21,617 bases of DNA from a virus, in the IMG/VR virus record IMGVR_UViG_3300025641_000053, positions 1 to 21,617 of that record; one strand, written 5' to 3'. Shown piece by piece: positions 6,991-15,380 of this stretch; position 1 is the stretch's first letter, and every line of letters begins with the position of its first letter. Under the pieces are notes generated by a model, which had not been told where the DNA came from, did no database searches, and saw only the letters and a list, made by a program, of their open reading frames with translations. Made by a program: the position numbers and the translations under genes.

Positions 6991-8507
6991 TGGCACAACA
7001 ACTAAAAAGTATTAACTTAGTTGCTCCTGCGTTTAAGGGAATCAATACAGAAGATTCGCCTTTAGCACAAGATCCGTCGTTTGCTGAAATAGCTGATAAC
7101 GCTATTATTGACAAGCGTGGTCGTATTGCTGCGCGTAAAGGACTCTCTGTCATAACGACAGACAAAAGTGAGTTAGGCGCAGACCACATTCACGAGATGC
7201 ATTATTTTTACGATGATGCAGGAAATACAAAACTGTTTAGCGCGGGTAACAACAAGATACTTTCTGGAACTACAACGCTTGTAGACGAAACACCCGGTTC
7301 CTATACTATCGCCGCTAACAACTGGAAGATGGTTACTTTTAATGATAAAGCTTACTTTTTTCAGAGAGGACAAGAACCTTTAGTATACGACGACGCTACG
7401 GGTTTACGAACTTTAGGTACAGTAACAGGAACACCAACAGACGTTATCTTTTATTGTCACGAGGCTCTTTCTGCTTACGGTCGTTTGTGGATAACAAACA
7501 ATGAAACTGACTCTCAAACTGTTTTCTGGTCTGACTTGCTTGACGGTACAGACTTCTATGGTGGTTCATCCGGTTCGCTTAATGTTTCTAAGGCTTGGCC
7601 TAATGGACACGACGAAATACGTGCGTTAGCTGCTCACAACAACCTCTTAATTATCTTTGGTAATCACAGCATTGTTGTTTATCAGAATGCATTTAGTCCT
7701 GCTTTTATGTCTATGGTAGACACTGTGGCGGGTATAGGCTGCGTGTGTAGAAACTCTGTTCAGCACATAGGCACAGACGTTTTATTCTTGTCGCACTCTG
7801 GGTTACGTTCGTTCGGTAGAACCATACAAGAAAAATCTATGCCTATTGGAGACTTAAGTGCAAACATTAAGACTGAGTTTATTGAAGGCGTTGCGGATCG
7901 AACAGCGCCAACATCTTCTGTGTATAGTCCAGAGAATTCTTTTTACTTAATAACTTTAACTGACCAAGAAACTACTTATTGTTTTGACTTAAAGGGCCGA
8001 CTAGAAAACGGAGCTTATAGGGTTACGCGTTGGCCTTCTAATTCCTTTAAAGCTTACGAGCGTTTGCCTGACGGTACCTTATACATAGGGAGTGCACAAG
8101 GCGTTGGAGAACACGCTGGGTATCAAGATAGTGGTGAGAGCTATCGTTTTAGGTACTACAGCCCCGGTCTTACTTTTGGTGATGCTTCTAAGCTAAAGAT
8201 ACTAAAGAAGCTGCGCCCTACTGTTGTTGGTGCTAACGACGCTACTGTATTTATTAATTGGGCTTATGATTTAGAAACCGCTTACAAAACTCAAGCGTAT
8301 ACTGTAGGCGACCAAATACCAGCTTTTTACGGTGTTGGTGAATATTCTGTTTCTGAGTTTACGGGCGGTGAGCTAACCTCTCGTCGCGCAGTTAATACTA
8401 CCGGTGACGGCACAATTGTTACAATAGGCATGGAAACAGATGTTGATGGTTTTCCACTATCTCTACAGGAAATTAACGTACTAGCACTAATAGGTAAAAC
8501 ACTATGA
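6990..8507 (+). CDS. Tail tubular protein B/nozzle-like protein (T7 gp12 position)
   Basis: I chose ATG 6990, which overlaps the previous stop; an in-frame ATG at 6975 lies inside tail tubular protein A and is less likely. The 505-residue protein starts LKSINLVAPAFKGINTEDSP and has ADNAIIDKRGRIAARKGLS, a pattern (N....G.L..R.G) typical of the first blade of nozzle proteins. The rest is beta-rich with W/Y/F-spaced repeats (LWITNNETDS, VFWSDLLDG, ALAAHNNLLIIFG, FLSHSGLRSF), consistent with a beta-propeller-like platform. It is shorter than T7 gp12 (794 residues). In T7 the nozzle hexamer closes the tail tube and contacts the cell surface. The stop overlaps the start of the next gene (ATGA). Confidence 0.8.
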   Translation: MAQQLKSINLVAPAFKGINTEDSPLAQDPSFAEIADNAIIDKRGRIAARKGLSVITTDKSELGADHIHEMHYFYDDAGNTKLFSAGNNKILSGTTTLVDETPGSYTIAANNWKMVTFNDKAYFFQRGQEPLVYDDATGLRTLGTVTGTPTDVIFYCHEALSAYGRLWITNNETDSQTVFWSDLLDGTDFYGGSSGSLNVSKAWPNGHDEIRALAAHNNLLIIFGNHSIVVYQNAFSPAFMSMVDTVAGIGCVCRNSVQHIGTDVLFLSHSGLRSFGRTIQEKSMPIGDLSANIKTEFIEGVADRTAPTSSVYSPENSFYLITLTDQETTYCFDLKGRLENGAYRVTRWPSNSFKAYERLPDGTLYIGSAQGVGEHAGYQDSGESYRFRYYSPGLTFGDASKLKILKKLRPTVVGANDATVFINWAYDLETAYKTQAYTVGDQIPAFYGVGEYSVSEFTGGELTSRRAVNTTGDGTIVTIGMETDVDGFPLSLQEINVLALIGKTL

Positions 8508-8737
8508 GCAACTACACAGTAACAACAAATTTTGCTGCTAAAGATACACTGCCTTCTGGTAGTAGTGGTAAAATCATTAGAGGCTCTGAGTTTACTACAG
8601 AGTTCACTAATATTGCAACAGCGATTCTGTCTAAGGCAGACTTAAGCAGTCCTCAGTTTACAGGAACGGTATTTATACCTGCCTTAACTTTTACGGGGAC
8701 GTTAACGACAGGAACTATTGATGGGGGTGTTTACTAA
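8504..8737 (+). CDS. Short fibre-N-terminus-like protein (77 residues)
   Basis: The sequence MSNYTVTTNFAAKDTLPSG, IIRGSEFTTEFTNIATAI and SKADLSSPQFTGT matches the head of many T7-like fibre proteins, where an N-terminal virion-binding region with KD.L..G...K.I.G.EF..EF..I leads into SKAD...P.FTGT shaft repeats. Here only about one and a half shaft repeats follow (FTGTVFIPALTFTGTLTTGT) before GGVY and the stop. It is therefore either a truncated fibre or a dedicated adaptor or collar piece on which separate fibres sit. It overlaps tail tubular protein B at its start and the next gene at its stop (TAATG), suggesting it is made with the tail and is not just debris. Confidence 0.75.
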   Translation: MSNYTVTTNFAAKDTLPSGSSGKIIRGSEFTTEFTNIATAILSKADLSSPQFTGTVFIPALTFTGTLTTGTIDGGVY

Positions 8738-9507
8738 TGAGTTGGCTAAGTGATTTACTAGGCGATGTTACTGGTGCAATAATACCATCAGATATTAAAG
8801 ATATATACACAAACCCGCTTACGCAGATTGAAGCACCTGACATTAGGTTTCAACCGTTTACTGTTACTGGGCCTACGGGTACAACAACAACAGGAGCAGA
8901 CGGTAGCACTAGTTATGCTTTAAACGCACAACAACAAGCACTGCAAGATATGTTGTTCGGAGGCGCAAGTAATTTCTATCAACAGGCTCAAATGCCTACG
9001 GCAGAAAGAGAGGCTGATGTATACAATCGCATAAGGTCTACGCAGCTTAACGAAGAGATGCGCCAGAGCCAGCAGCTTGAAGAGCGTTTAGCCTCTCAAG
9101 GACGTTTAGGAGTTACTACTAACCAATACGGAGGTACTCCAGAGCAACTAGCAATGGCTAAAGCGCGAGCAGAGGGAATGAACACAGCCAGTTTAAGTTC
9201 TATACAACAGGCTCAAGCAGAGCAGCAACAACAAGCAAATTTAGCTGGGCAGTTTATGCAACAAGGATACGCACCTCAAGCGTCTCTTTTGTCTGCTTTG
9301 TCTCCTGCTCTTAATGTTGCAGGAATGGCTGACGTAGCGCGTAGACAGCAAGGCGAGTTCGATTTAGAAGCTATGATGGCTAACTTATCAGGTGAGATGG
9401 GTCAAATGACGGGACTGGCTGGTTTGTACGGTAACGTCTACGGCGGTTTGCTAAGCGGCATAGGTGGTGTGTTCGGTGGTGATAAACCTTGGTGGTTAAG
9501 ACCGTAG
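8737..9507 (+). CDS. Internal virion/ejection-type protein (T7 gp14-like position)
   Basis: The 256-residue protein begins MSWLSDLLGDVTGAIIPSDI, has a Gln-rich helical middle (residues about 65-180, with QQQALQDMLFGG, QSQQLEERLASQGRLG and QAEQQQQANLAGQF) and a hydrophobic glycine-rich end (LAGLYGNVYGGLLSGIGGVFGG, before the final KPWWLRP). The segment LASQGRLGVTTNQYGGTPEQ is a recurrent motif in the short ejection proteins of marine podoviruses. A small protein with a glycine-rich membrane-active end located after the tubular proteins corresponds to T7 gp14, which is ejected into the outer membrane. Homology to gp14 itself cannot be shown here; the role is inferred from layout and composition. 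Confidence 0.65.
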   Translation: MSWLSDLLGDVTGAIIPSDIKDIYTNPLTQIEAPDIRFQPFTVTGPTGTTTTGADGSTSYALNAQQQALQDMLFGGASNFYQQAQMPTAEREADVYNRIRSTQLNEEMRQSQQLEERLASQGRLGVTTNQYGGTPEQLAMAKARAEGMNTASLSSIQQAQAEQQQQANLAGQFMQQGYAPQASLLSALSPALNVAGMADVARRQQGEFDLEAMMANLSGEMGQMTGLAGLYGNVYGGLLSGIGGVFGGDKPWWLRP

Positions 9508-9538
9508 ATGTTATGAGTGCAAAATAGAGGGATAAATA

Positions 9539-10366
9539 ATGGCTAACATGAGTGCAGTCGCTGGTATGCTGGCGCAGTCTGGGCAAAACATTGGGCAAGT
9601 AATTGGTGCTCCTATTCAACAGTTAGGACAAAACGTGGGAGGTATGCTTTCTCAACGTGCTAAAGACAGACGTACAAGTCAGAAAGAGGCAGAAGCTAGG
9701 GCTTTGCTTGAGCAATACGGAGAAAACCCCGATAAACTGAGGGCTATAGCTCAGGAGTACGCAATTAAGAAAGATCCTTTAGCTAATGTGTTTGCTGGTG
9801 CTGCTCAGGCCGCTTTAGCAAGGGCTTCAAAAAGAGTAGACGTTATGAACGCTTCTAGGGCACGTGCTGATGCTCGATCAGAAGCGGTAGGTACTCGTGT
9901 GGACGCTATGGGTACTGAGTTAGAGCGCACAAGGCTAGAGCAGAACGCCATTAAAAAGGCTGGAGCGACAGGAGACGAACACATTGTTGAGGGTTTAAGA
10001 GGCGCTGATTCTGCTACTTTGCGTAGTTACTTGATGAAAAAGCCAAAACAGTACAAAGGACCAACACGACAAATAGCTTATATTCCTAAAGGAGGAAAGT
10101 ATAGTTTTGAAACAGGTTCTGTTGATACTAAAACTATCAATGCTCCTGTAGATCCTGAAACAGGAGAAATACAAAAAGAATGGTTAGCTGATTTTCTTAA
10201 GTACAGTGCTAAAGGAATAATAGGTATGGGTAATTTTCCACCGGAGGACAACAAAAAGGATGGTGGAGACGGCCAAGTAAACGGTCAACCTTCTTCAGGT
10301 AATGGCACAGGCGCTGTAACGCCTAGGAAGTTACTTAATAATTTTTCTTCTACCGCAGGTAGGTAA
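9539..10366 (+). CDS. Probable internal virion protein, Ala/Gln-rich
   Basis: An AGAGGG ribosome binding site precedes ATG 9539. The 275-residue product starts with a Gly/Gln-rich helix (AGMLAQSGQNIGQVIGAPI), continues with charged helical stretches (DRRTSQKEAEARALLEQYG, and residues about 105-145 with DARSEAVGTRVDAMGTELE, likely coiled coil) and ends in a flexible Gly/Asn/Pro-rich tail. Position between the gp14-like and the two large ejection proteins suggests a virion core or ejection component. I do not recognise a named family. The next gene starts 5 bases after the stop. Confidence 0.6.
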   Translation: MANMSAVAGMLAQSGQNIGQVIGAPIQQLGQNVGGMLSQRAKDRRTSQKEAEARALLEQYGENPDKLRAIAQEYAIKKDPLANVFAGAAQAALARASKRVDVMNASRARADARSEAVGTRVDAMGTELERTRLEQNAIKKAGATGDEHIVEGLRGADSATLRSYLMKKPKQYKGPTRQIAYIPKGGKYSFETGSVDTKTINAPVDPETGEIQKEWLADFLKYSAKGIIGMGNFPPEDNKKDGGDGQVNGQPSSGNGTGAVTPRKLLNNFSSTAGR

Positions 10367-10370
10367 ATTT

Positions 10371-12740
10371 ATGGTTGCTTCTGAACAAGAATTATTGCCG
10401 ATTCAACCTACAGAAGAACGTAGGGAACAAACTCCTGATATAGAAACAGCAGAGGTTGATCTATATGATTTAATTTCTAATCCTAACAGTGTGATAAAAG
10501 AAGGTGCACAGAACTTTTATACCAGTTGGTTTAACAAATGGGGCGATACTCCTGTAGAAGAAATACCACAAGAAGAAGCCGCAAAGATGGCTGGTATTTT
10601 TTTTAATTCGTACATAGATACACCTGTTGATGAGATACCAGAGAATATACGTCCTCTTGTTATGCAGACTCTTATACAGGTAACAGCAGAAGATACTAAA
10701 GGAACGTATGAGCAATGGGCTAACTCTATCCCAAAGCCAACTAACACATCAGAGGCTGCTGTTTATTCTCTTCTTAACGCTATTCCTTTTTATAACCCTA
10801 CGCAAGAAACAGTATCTCAAACAGCTTACATGGCAGGTTCTTCATTAAAAGGTAACTTGTTAGACAGAAACACTTTACAAGAAGAGTTCAACTACAGGGT
10901 TAGGCGTGAACAAGCGGATGCTGGTATTGTTACTGCTCCTGAAATGCTTGGCGCAATTGCTGATCCTGTTGGTATTGTGGGCGGTGCGTTTACTAAAGGT
11001 TTAGTAGCGGCTGGTAAACTTCCTGTTACTCCTGCTATTATCGCTGGAGGAGGTTTTGAAGGCGGTAGCTTTGGTGCTCTTATGCCTGTTTATCCAGAGT
11101 TCGGGGATAGCCGTCTTCTTAATACAGGGGTAGGAACACTTTTTGGTGCGGGTCTTACATCAGCTTTAATGTCTCCTGCTATTGCTGCGGATGCTGCTAG
11201 AGCCGCTGCGCGTAAAGCTGTTATTGTTCCTCCTAGACAACAGACTGGACCGTTAGAGGGTGCGCCTGTATCTACTTTTGATACTAGAGTTCAAGGGGAA
11301 GTAGAAGAAATACTAGAGGAGATCTCACCAAAAAACCAACAACCTTCTACTGAACAGCCTACGCAGCCTACTGCAATAGGTGGTACAACACAACCTACCC
11401 CTGTTTCTTATAATGTTAAACCTTTTGTAAACCGTGTCTCTAAAACTATATCTCCCATAGAAGCTCGTTCTGTTCTTATTAATAGTAATACTACTATAAG
11501 GGTACTCGACGAACAAATAAAACAACTAGAAGATAAAGCAGCTACAGTAAATATAAGAAAAAAGAAACCTTTAGAGGCAAAGATAAAAGAGCTAAAGGCA
11601 GTTCGAGAAAAAAGAATAGACGTTATTGACTCTAAGGTTTCTACTAACAACAAACAAATTCAACGTCTTAATAAAGTTGTAGAAGAGAGCGTAAAAAATC
11701 CTTCTGTTAGTGGTGTTATTCCTCGTGGTGTTAGGGCAAAGCGTAGAGCATTAGAGTTAGAAAAAGAAAACGTTCTTCACTTAACTAATGGAAACGCTTT
11801 AGTTGACTGGGCTGATCCTGTTCAAGTAAAAGCTTTTAGAACATTTGTAGATACTGCTAACTATAAGTACACAAAGCCTCCTGAGCCAGTACCTACAGGT
11901 AATAAAGTAGAGGATGCAATTGCTCAAGTTAACTACACAATAAGCACAGGAAGAATTAAAGAAACTGTTGAGGCTCCTGTTGAAAAAGACTTCATTGGTT
12001 TTGAGCCACGTGAGTCTTTGTCTTCTGCGGGTGTTCGTCCTTCTGTTCAATACGCAGCAGACTTAGCAGATCAAGGTTACGGCCCATCTAGTAAACCGGG
12101 TTTTGATGTTAGTCCTTCTACTGCTCGTCGTGTATATAACAAAGATCCAGAAGCTTTCTCTGGCGTGGCCCCTGAGTTACGTACTAAAGAGCAGATGGGT
12201 AGGGAAATACTTAACGAAGAAGCTACTGCTGTTCAACGTGCTATAACGCAAGGAGAACTGGCTGGTTATTCTCCTGAAGAAGTTGCCAGTGATATGGTTA
12301 ACTTTACTTATAGGGTAGAAGGTGGTTGGAATAACCTAGAAAAATTAGCTGTTAAAATACGAGAAGAAAATATAAATCAAGGCTATAATAGCATGGTTGA
12401 TTTTGTTATGGACCCTGCTAACACCACTAAGCTTATGTCGGGTGAGTTCACAGAAGCCCTTCAGCCTTTGTGGATAATGGCAGAAAACAGAAGAATGCAG
12501 TACGGTTCTCGTATGCTTGATCTACAACAACAAGGCTTAGTTAACAGCGAAGCATATGTACAAGCAACAGGTGAGTACTTACTAGCTACAAAAATATCTG
12601 ATGTGTACAAAGCAATAGGTTCAGCCAGAGGTAGGGCACTTAATCAACTAAAGAAAACACGGCAGTTAATGCAAGCTAATGCCCGTAAGACAGCTAAGGG
12701 CGTAATCATCGACAATCTTTTTGGAGTTAAATGTGGCTAA
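10371..12740 (+). CDS. Large internal virion protein, first of a pair (gp15/gp16-like role)
   Basis: The 789-residue protein has an acidic N-terminus, a region VRREQADAGIVTAPEMLGAI followed by ADPVGIVGGAF and a hydrophobic Gly/Ala-rich stretch (residues about 192-280, with IAGGGFEGGSFGAL and GTLFGAGLTSALMSP), a Pro/Gln/Thr linker (about 320-345), a Lys/Glu coiled coil (about 375-440, LEAKIKELKAVREKR) and a long helical C-terminal half. ADP(V)G followed by Gly/Ala membrane-like segments near the N-terminus is common in giant podovirus internal proteins that cross the envelope during DNA ejection. Length is close to T7 gp15 (747 residues). No lytic transglycosylase motif is evident. The last 8 bases overlap the next gene. 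Confidence 0.65.
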   Translation: MVASEQELLPIQPTEERREQTPDIETAEVDLYDLISNPNSVIKEGAQNFYTSWFNKWGDTPVEEIPQEEAAKMAGIFFNSYIDTPVDEIPENIRPLVMQTLIQVTAEDTKGTYEQWANSIPKPTNTSEAAVYSLLNAIPFYNPTQETVSQTAYMAGSSLKGNLLDRNTLQEEFNYRVRREQADAGIVTAPEMLGAIADPVGIVGGAFTKGLVAAGKLPVTPAIIAGGGFEGGSFGALMPVYPEFGDSRLLNTGVGTLFGAGLTSALMSPAIAADAARAAARKAVIVPPRQQTGPLEGAPVSTFDTRVQGEVEEILEEISPKNQQPSTEQPTQPTAIGGTTQPTPVSYNVKPFVNRVSKTISPIEARSVLINSNTTIRVLDEQIKQLEDKAATVNIRKKKPLEAKIKELKAVREKRIDVIDSKVSTNNKQIQRLNKVVEESVKNPSVSGVIPRGVRAKRRALELEKENVLHLTNGNALVDWADPVQVKAFRTFVDTANYKYTKPPEPVPTGNKVEDAIAQVNYTISTGRIKETVEAPVEKDFIGFEPRESLSSAGVRPSVQYAADLADQGYGPSSKPGFDVSPSTARRVYNKDPEAFSGVAPELRTKEQMGREILNEEATAVQRAITQGELAGYSPEEVASDMVNFTYRVEGGWNNLEKLAVKIREENINQGYNSMVDFVMDPANTTKLMSGEFTEALQPLWIMAENRRMQYGSRMLDLQQQGLVNSEAYVQATGEYLLATKISDVYKAIGSARGRALNQLKKTRQLMQANARKTAKGVIIDNLFGVKCG
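12723..12726 (+). promoter_or_regulatory. Ribosome binding site deciding a GTG start
   Basis: GGAG at this position sits 6 bases before GTG 12733, inside the end of the upstream gene. It supports GTG 12733 as the true start of the second large virion protein in preference to the in-frame TTG 12721, which would lie upstream of the site, or ATG 12748. Confidence 0.6.
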
Positions 12741-15123
12741 TCCTGTAATGACAGAAGCTTGTGCTCAAGCAGCTATCAGAATGATTTCGTTCCAAGAGCA
12801 GATGGCACAGAACGGTGTTTCTCCTGCTACTATATCTGAGCTTATATCAAGTGGTGTTGTTGTCGGAGAAAAACGGCCTATTACTACTAAGCTTTTAGTA
12901 GCGGCTACTGTTCTTTTGCCTAACTCTTTATTGGCTTCTTCAGGTATGTTAGTAGCTAACGTTATGAGTGCCAGTGCTCAACTTCTTCTTAGAGGTACTA
13001 GAGAAACTGTTAAGGGAACTGTTAGGGGAGCACGGACAGGAGACTTTACTGATTTAAAAGCACACTATCGTGCTACGTTAGGTCTTTTAGCTGGTGGTGG
13101 TAGTGACGCTCAGGTATACAGAAACGCTGCTCGTTTTATGTACTCTACTTTTGTAGAAGGCAGGGCTTCTGACATAAATTCTAATGTTGCTTCTATTGCA
13201 AGAGAGCGAGGACTTAAAAAGTCAGACGTTATTAAATCAGCAAAGAATCTTTTATGGACACGTTTTTCTGAACAGAATAAATTAAATGCTGATACTCCTG
13301 ACATTAAACAAATTGAAAAAGCTTTTAAGGCTTCTTTTAATACAGAAGGTTCTATTGAAATAGATAGAGCGGCTCAAGATTTATTTGCTTCTAGCTATGA
13401 CTTCTCACCTAAACACGCTATATTCCACGATCCCGGATCTGTAGGTAAAGTTAACTCTATTGCAAAAGCTATTGACTTTACTCTTACTGTTCCTTCTCGT
13501 CTTGCTATAGGCGTGGATGAAACGGCTAAAGTATTCTTTAGGCATCAGATAATTTCCGAGCAACTGTATGTAGACGCTATTAAAGCTAACAAAACAGATC
13601 CTAGTAAAAGTGTAGGTGAGTATTATCAAGAGTACTCTCAAGAATTATATGGTGAATTCTGGAACGGCTACAACAGTATCCCTAAAGGACCAAACAAAAA
13701 TAGATACCACAACATAACCAAAGGCTTAAGGATGCTTGAAGGTAAGTTCGACTCTATGTTTTTAGAGCGTGGTGTTTCTTTTAATGATTTAAGAGAACAA
13801 GCCCTTCAAATGACATTCCAGAATCAGACTTCTGCTTTTGTTAAAAATGCAGATCGTAGCTACAAAGTATCAGATGAGGGTAGCTTTATACGTAAACCTA
13901 GTTTTACGGATAAAATAGCAATGGCAAAAAACCAAATTGGCCCTACTTCTACTTTAGGAGAAAAAGTTATTGCGGTAGGCGCTAGTTCGCTGGCCCCTTT
14001 TGTTAAAACACCCGTCAACATTGTTATTGAAGGAATGTCTTATGTTCCGTTAGTTGCTCCTTTGTTGTTTAATAAAAGTATGAGACAAAAACTTAAGGTG
14101 CGTGGTTACGATACTGAAGATATGCTGGTTAGATCTGCTATGGGCTTTACAGTTCTTGCTTCATTGTTTGCTTGGATGAGTGAAGATGATGGTACAGGTA
14201 TGCCTAAGATGACAGGTATACCTATTTCTTATGATGAACGTGAGCGTTGGAGGCTTGCTGGTATACCTGAGCAGTCTATAAGAATAGGTGACACATGGGT
14301 TCCTTACGGACGTGTAGAGCCTGTTGCTGGTCTTTTTGCTGGTCTTGCTAATGCTCATTATCACTTTTACAAAGGTAATGAAAAAGAGTACGACGACGCT
14401 CTTATTGCTACGGTGTGGGGCTTAACAGCAGACAAAACGTACCTAGGGGCTATAGATTTTTTAGATAACTTTGCTTACGGTAGTCCTTCAGAAGGTGTTC
14501 AAAAAGCTATGAATGACTACATTAAGTCTTATGTCCCTACTGCATCAGCGGACATAGCTAGAGCAGGAGATTCAGAAAGGATTGCTTTGACATCAGCAGA
14601 AAAAATACAACAACGCATTCCGGGCTTACGTCAAGAGTTAGCTCCTGACTATGCTTCTATTGCTGAAGCAGATAAACAAATAAAGGGTTGGGAAGTCTTT
14701 TTAAAAATGAAATTCCCTGAAGCTTCTTGGACCAACTTACAAAGAGAAATATATAAGACAGGCGTTGACATAAACAAACCTAATAGAATGTTTCAGGGTG
14801 TTGAGCTTAACTCTAAAGAGTTGTCTTTACTTAGAAAGGTATCTCAAGACAAGGTGACTCATGGTCTTTCTTGGCTTATAGAAACAGATTACTACAAGAG
14901 TCTTCCTGTTGAAGAAAGAGGTCCATTTTTAAAACAGAACGTTAACAGTATAAGAGCGGCTCTTGGTCCTATTTATTTTAGAGAAGCCAGCAAAAGAGAA
15001 AACTTCGGATCAACTTATTTCGGTGGTTTTATGGCACGTAAACGTAACGTAGAGATTATTAAACGTGGACAAGAAGGAAGAAGAGGATTACTAGAAGAAC
15101 CAGAATACTCACCTACTAAATAA
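12733..15123 (+). CDS. Large internal virion/ejection protein, second of a pair
   Basis: With the GTG start the protein has 796 residues. A hydrophobic segment follows the N-terminal region (about residues 48-80, LVAATVLLPNSLLASSGMLV and beyond), then RGTRETVKG, GLLAGG, a region ending TVPSRLAIGVDETAKVFF, and SLAPFVKTPVNIVIEGMSYV. The pattern of a NSLL...N.....P/R..RE segment, P.R.....DE..K..F and PFV.TP.N is shared by the large internal proteins of many podoviruses. Further on come a second hydrophobic stretch (MGFTVLASLFAWM) and a helical C-terminus. It probably joins the periplasmic ejection channel like T7 gp16, although the size of gp16 (1318 residues) is matched only by both large proteins together. 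An intrinsic terminator overlaps the stop codon. Confidence 0.7.
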   Translation: MANPVMTEACAQAAIRMISFQEQMAQNGVSPATISELISSGVVVGEKRPITTKLLVAATVLLPNSLLASSGMLVANVMSASAQLLLRGTRETVKGTVRGARTGDFTDLKAHYRATLGLLAGGGSDAQVYRNAARFMYSTFVEGRASDINSNVASIARERGLKKSDVIKSAKNLLWTRFSEQNKLNADTPDIKQIEKAFKASFNTEGSIEIDRAAQDLFASSYDFSPKHAIFHDPGSVGKVNSIAKAIDFTLTVPSRLAIGVDETAKVFFRHQIISEQLYVDAIKANKTDPSKSVGEYYQEYSQELYGEFWNGYNSIPKGPNKNRYHNITKGLRMLEGKFDSMFLERGVSFNDLREQALQMTFQNQTSAFVKNADRSYKVSDEGSFIRKPSFTDKIAMAKNQIGPTSTLGEKVIAVGASSLAPFVKTPVNIVIEGMSYVPLVAPLLFNKSMRQKLKVRGYDTEDMLVRSAMGFTVLASLFAWMSEDDGTGMPKMTGIPISYDERERWRLAGIPEQSIRIGDTWVPYGRVEPVAGLFAGLANAHYHFYKGNEKEYDDALIATVWGLTADKTYLGAIDFLDNFAYGSPSEGVQKAMNDYIKSYVPTASADIARAGDSERIALTSAEKIQQRIPGLRQELAPDYASIAEADKQIKGWEVFLKMKFPEASWTNLQREIYKTGVDINKPNRMFQGVELNSKELSLLRKVSQDKVTHGLSWLIETDYYKSLPVEERGPFLKQNVNSIRAALGPIYFREASKRENFGSTYFGGFMARKRNVEIIKRGQEGRRGLLEEPEYSPTK

Positions 15124-15145
15124 GGGCTTTCGCCCTTATCTTTTT
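15120..15145 (+). terminator. Intrinsic terminator at end of the tail/ejection operon
   Basis: A perfect 8-bp stem (ATAAGGGC, 15120-15127; GCCCTTAT, 15132-15139) closes a TTTC tetraloop and is followed by CTTTTT. It begins inside the stop codon of the large virion protein. Read from the other strand the stem carries a GAAA (GNRA) tetraloop and is followed by TTAGTAGG, a weak U-tract, so it may also stop transcripts arriving from the replication arm. Confidence 0.85.
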
Positions 15146-15190
15146 AGATCTCGCAAGCGCAGGAAGATAACCATCAAAAGGAGAAGAACA

Positions 15191-15376
15191 ATGAAAGACC
15201 AAACAGAATACATGTCAATGGATCACTACATGAAATCAGATAAAGAGAAGAAGCGGTCTATCAAGATGGCAGAAATGGGGATGCAAACGTGTGCCACCCC
15301 CAGTAAAAGTAACGAAGAGATCCAAGAGCGTGAACAAAAGATGCGAGAAGGTTTAACCGGCTTTTTCTACGGATAG
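15191..15376 (+). CDS. Small hydrophilic protein of unknown function (61 residues)
   Basis: A perfect AAGGAG ribosome binding site (15178-15183) lies 7 bases before ATG 15191, which is the main reason to accept this short gene. The product is highly charged and Met-rich (MKDQTEYMSMDHYMKSDKEK, later EEIQEREQKMREG) and ends GFFYG; it has one Cys and no membrane segment or recognised motif. It lies behind the tail operon terminator, so it needs read-through or its own promoter; I see no convincing promoter in 15146-15177. Its stop is only 4 bases from the stop of the convergent pseudopilin gene. Confidence 0.65.
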   Translation: MKDQTEYMSMDHYMKSDKEKKRSIKMAEMGMQTCATPSKSNEEIQEREQKMREGLTGFFYG

Positions 15377-15380
15377 CACC

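Noticed and set aside
12706-12740. Programmed frameshift joining the two large virion proteins
   Set aside because: CTTTTTGG does not form a canonical slippery heptamer in the upstream frame, and a GGAG site 6 bases before GTG 12733 explains the second gene better. Kept only as a low-interest question.
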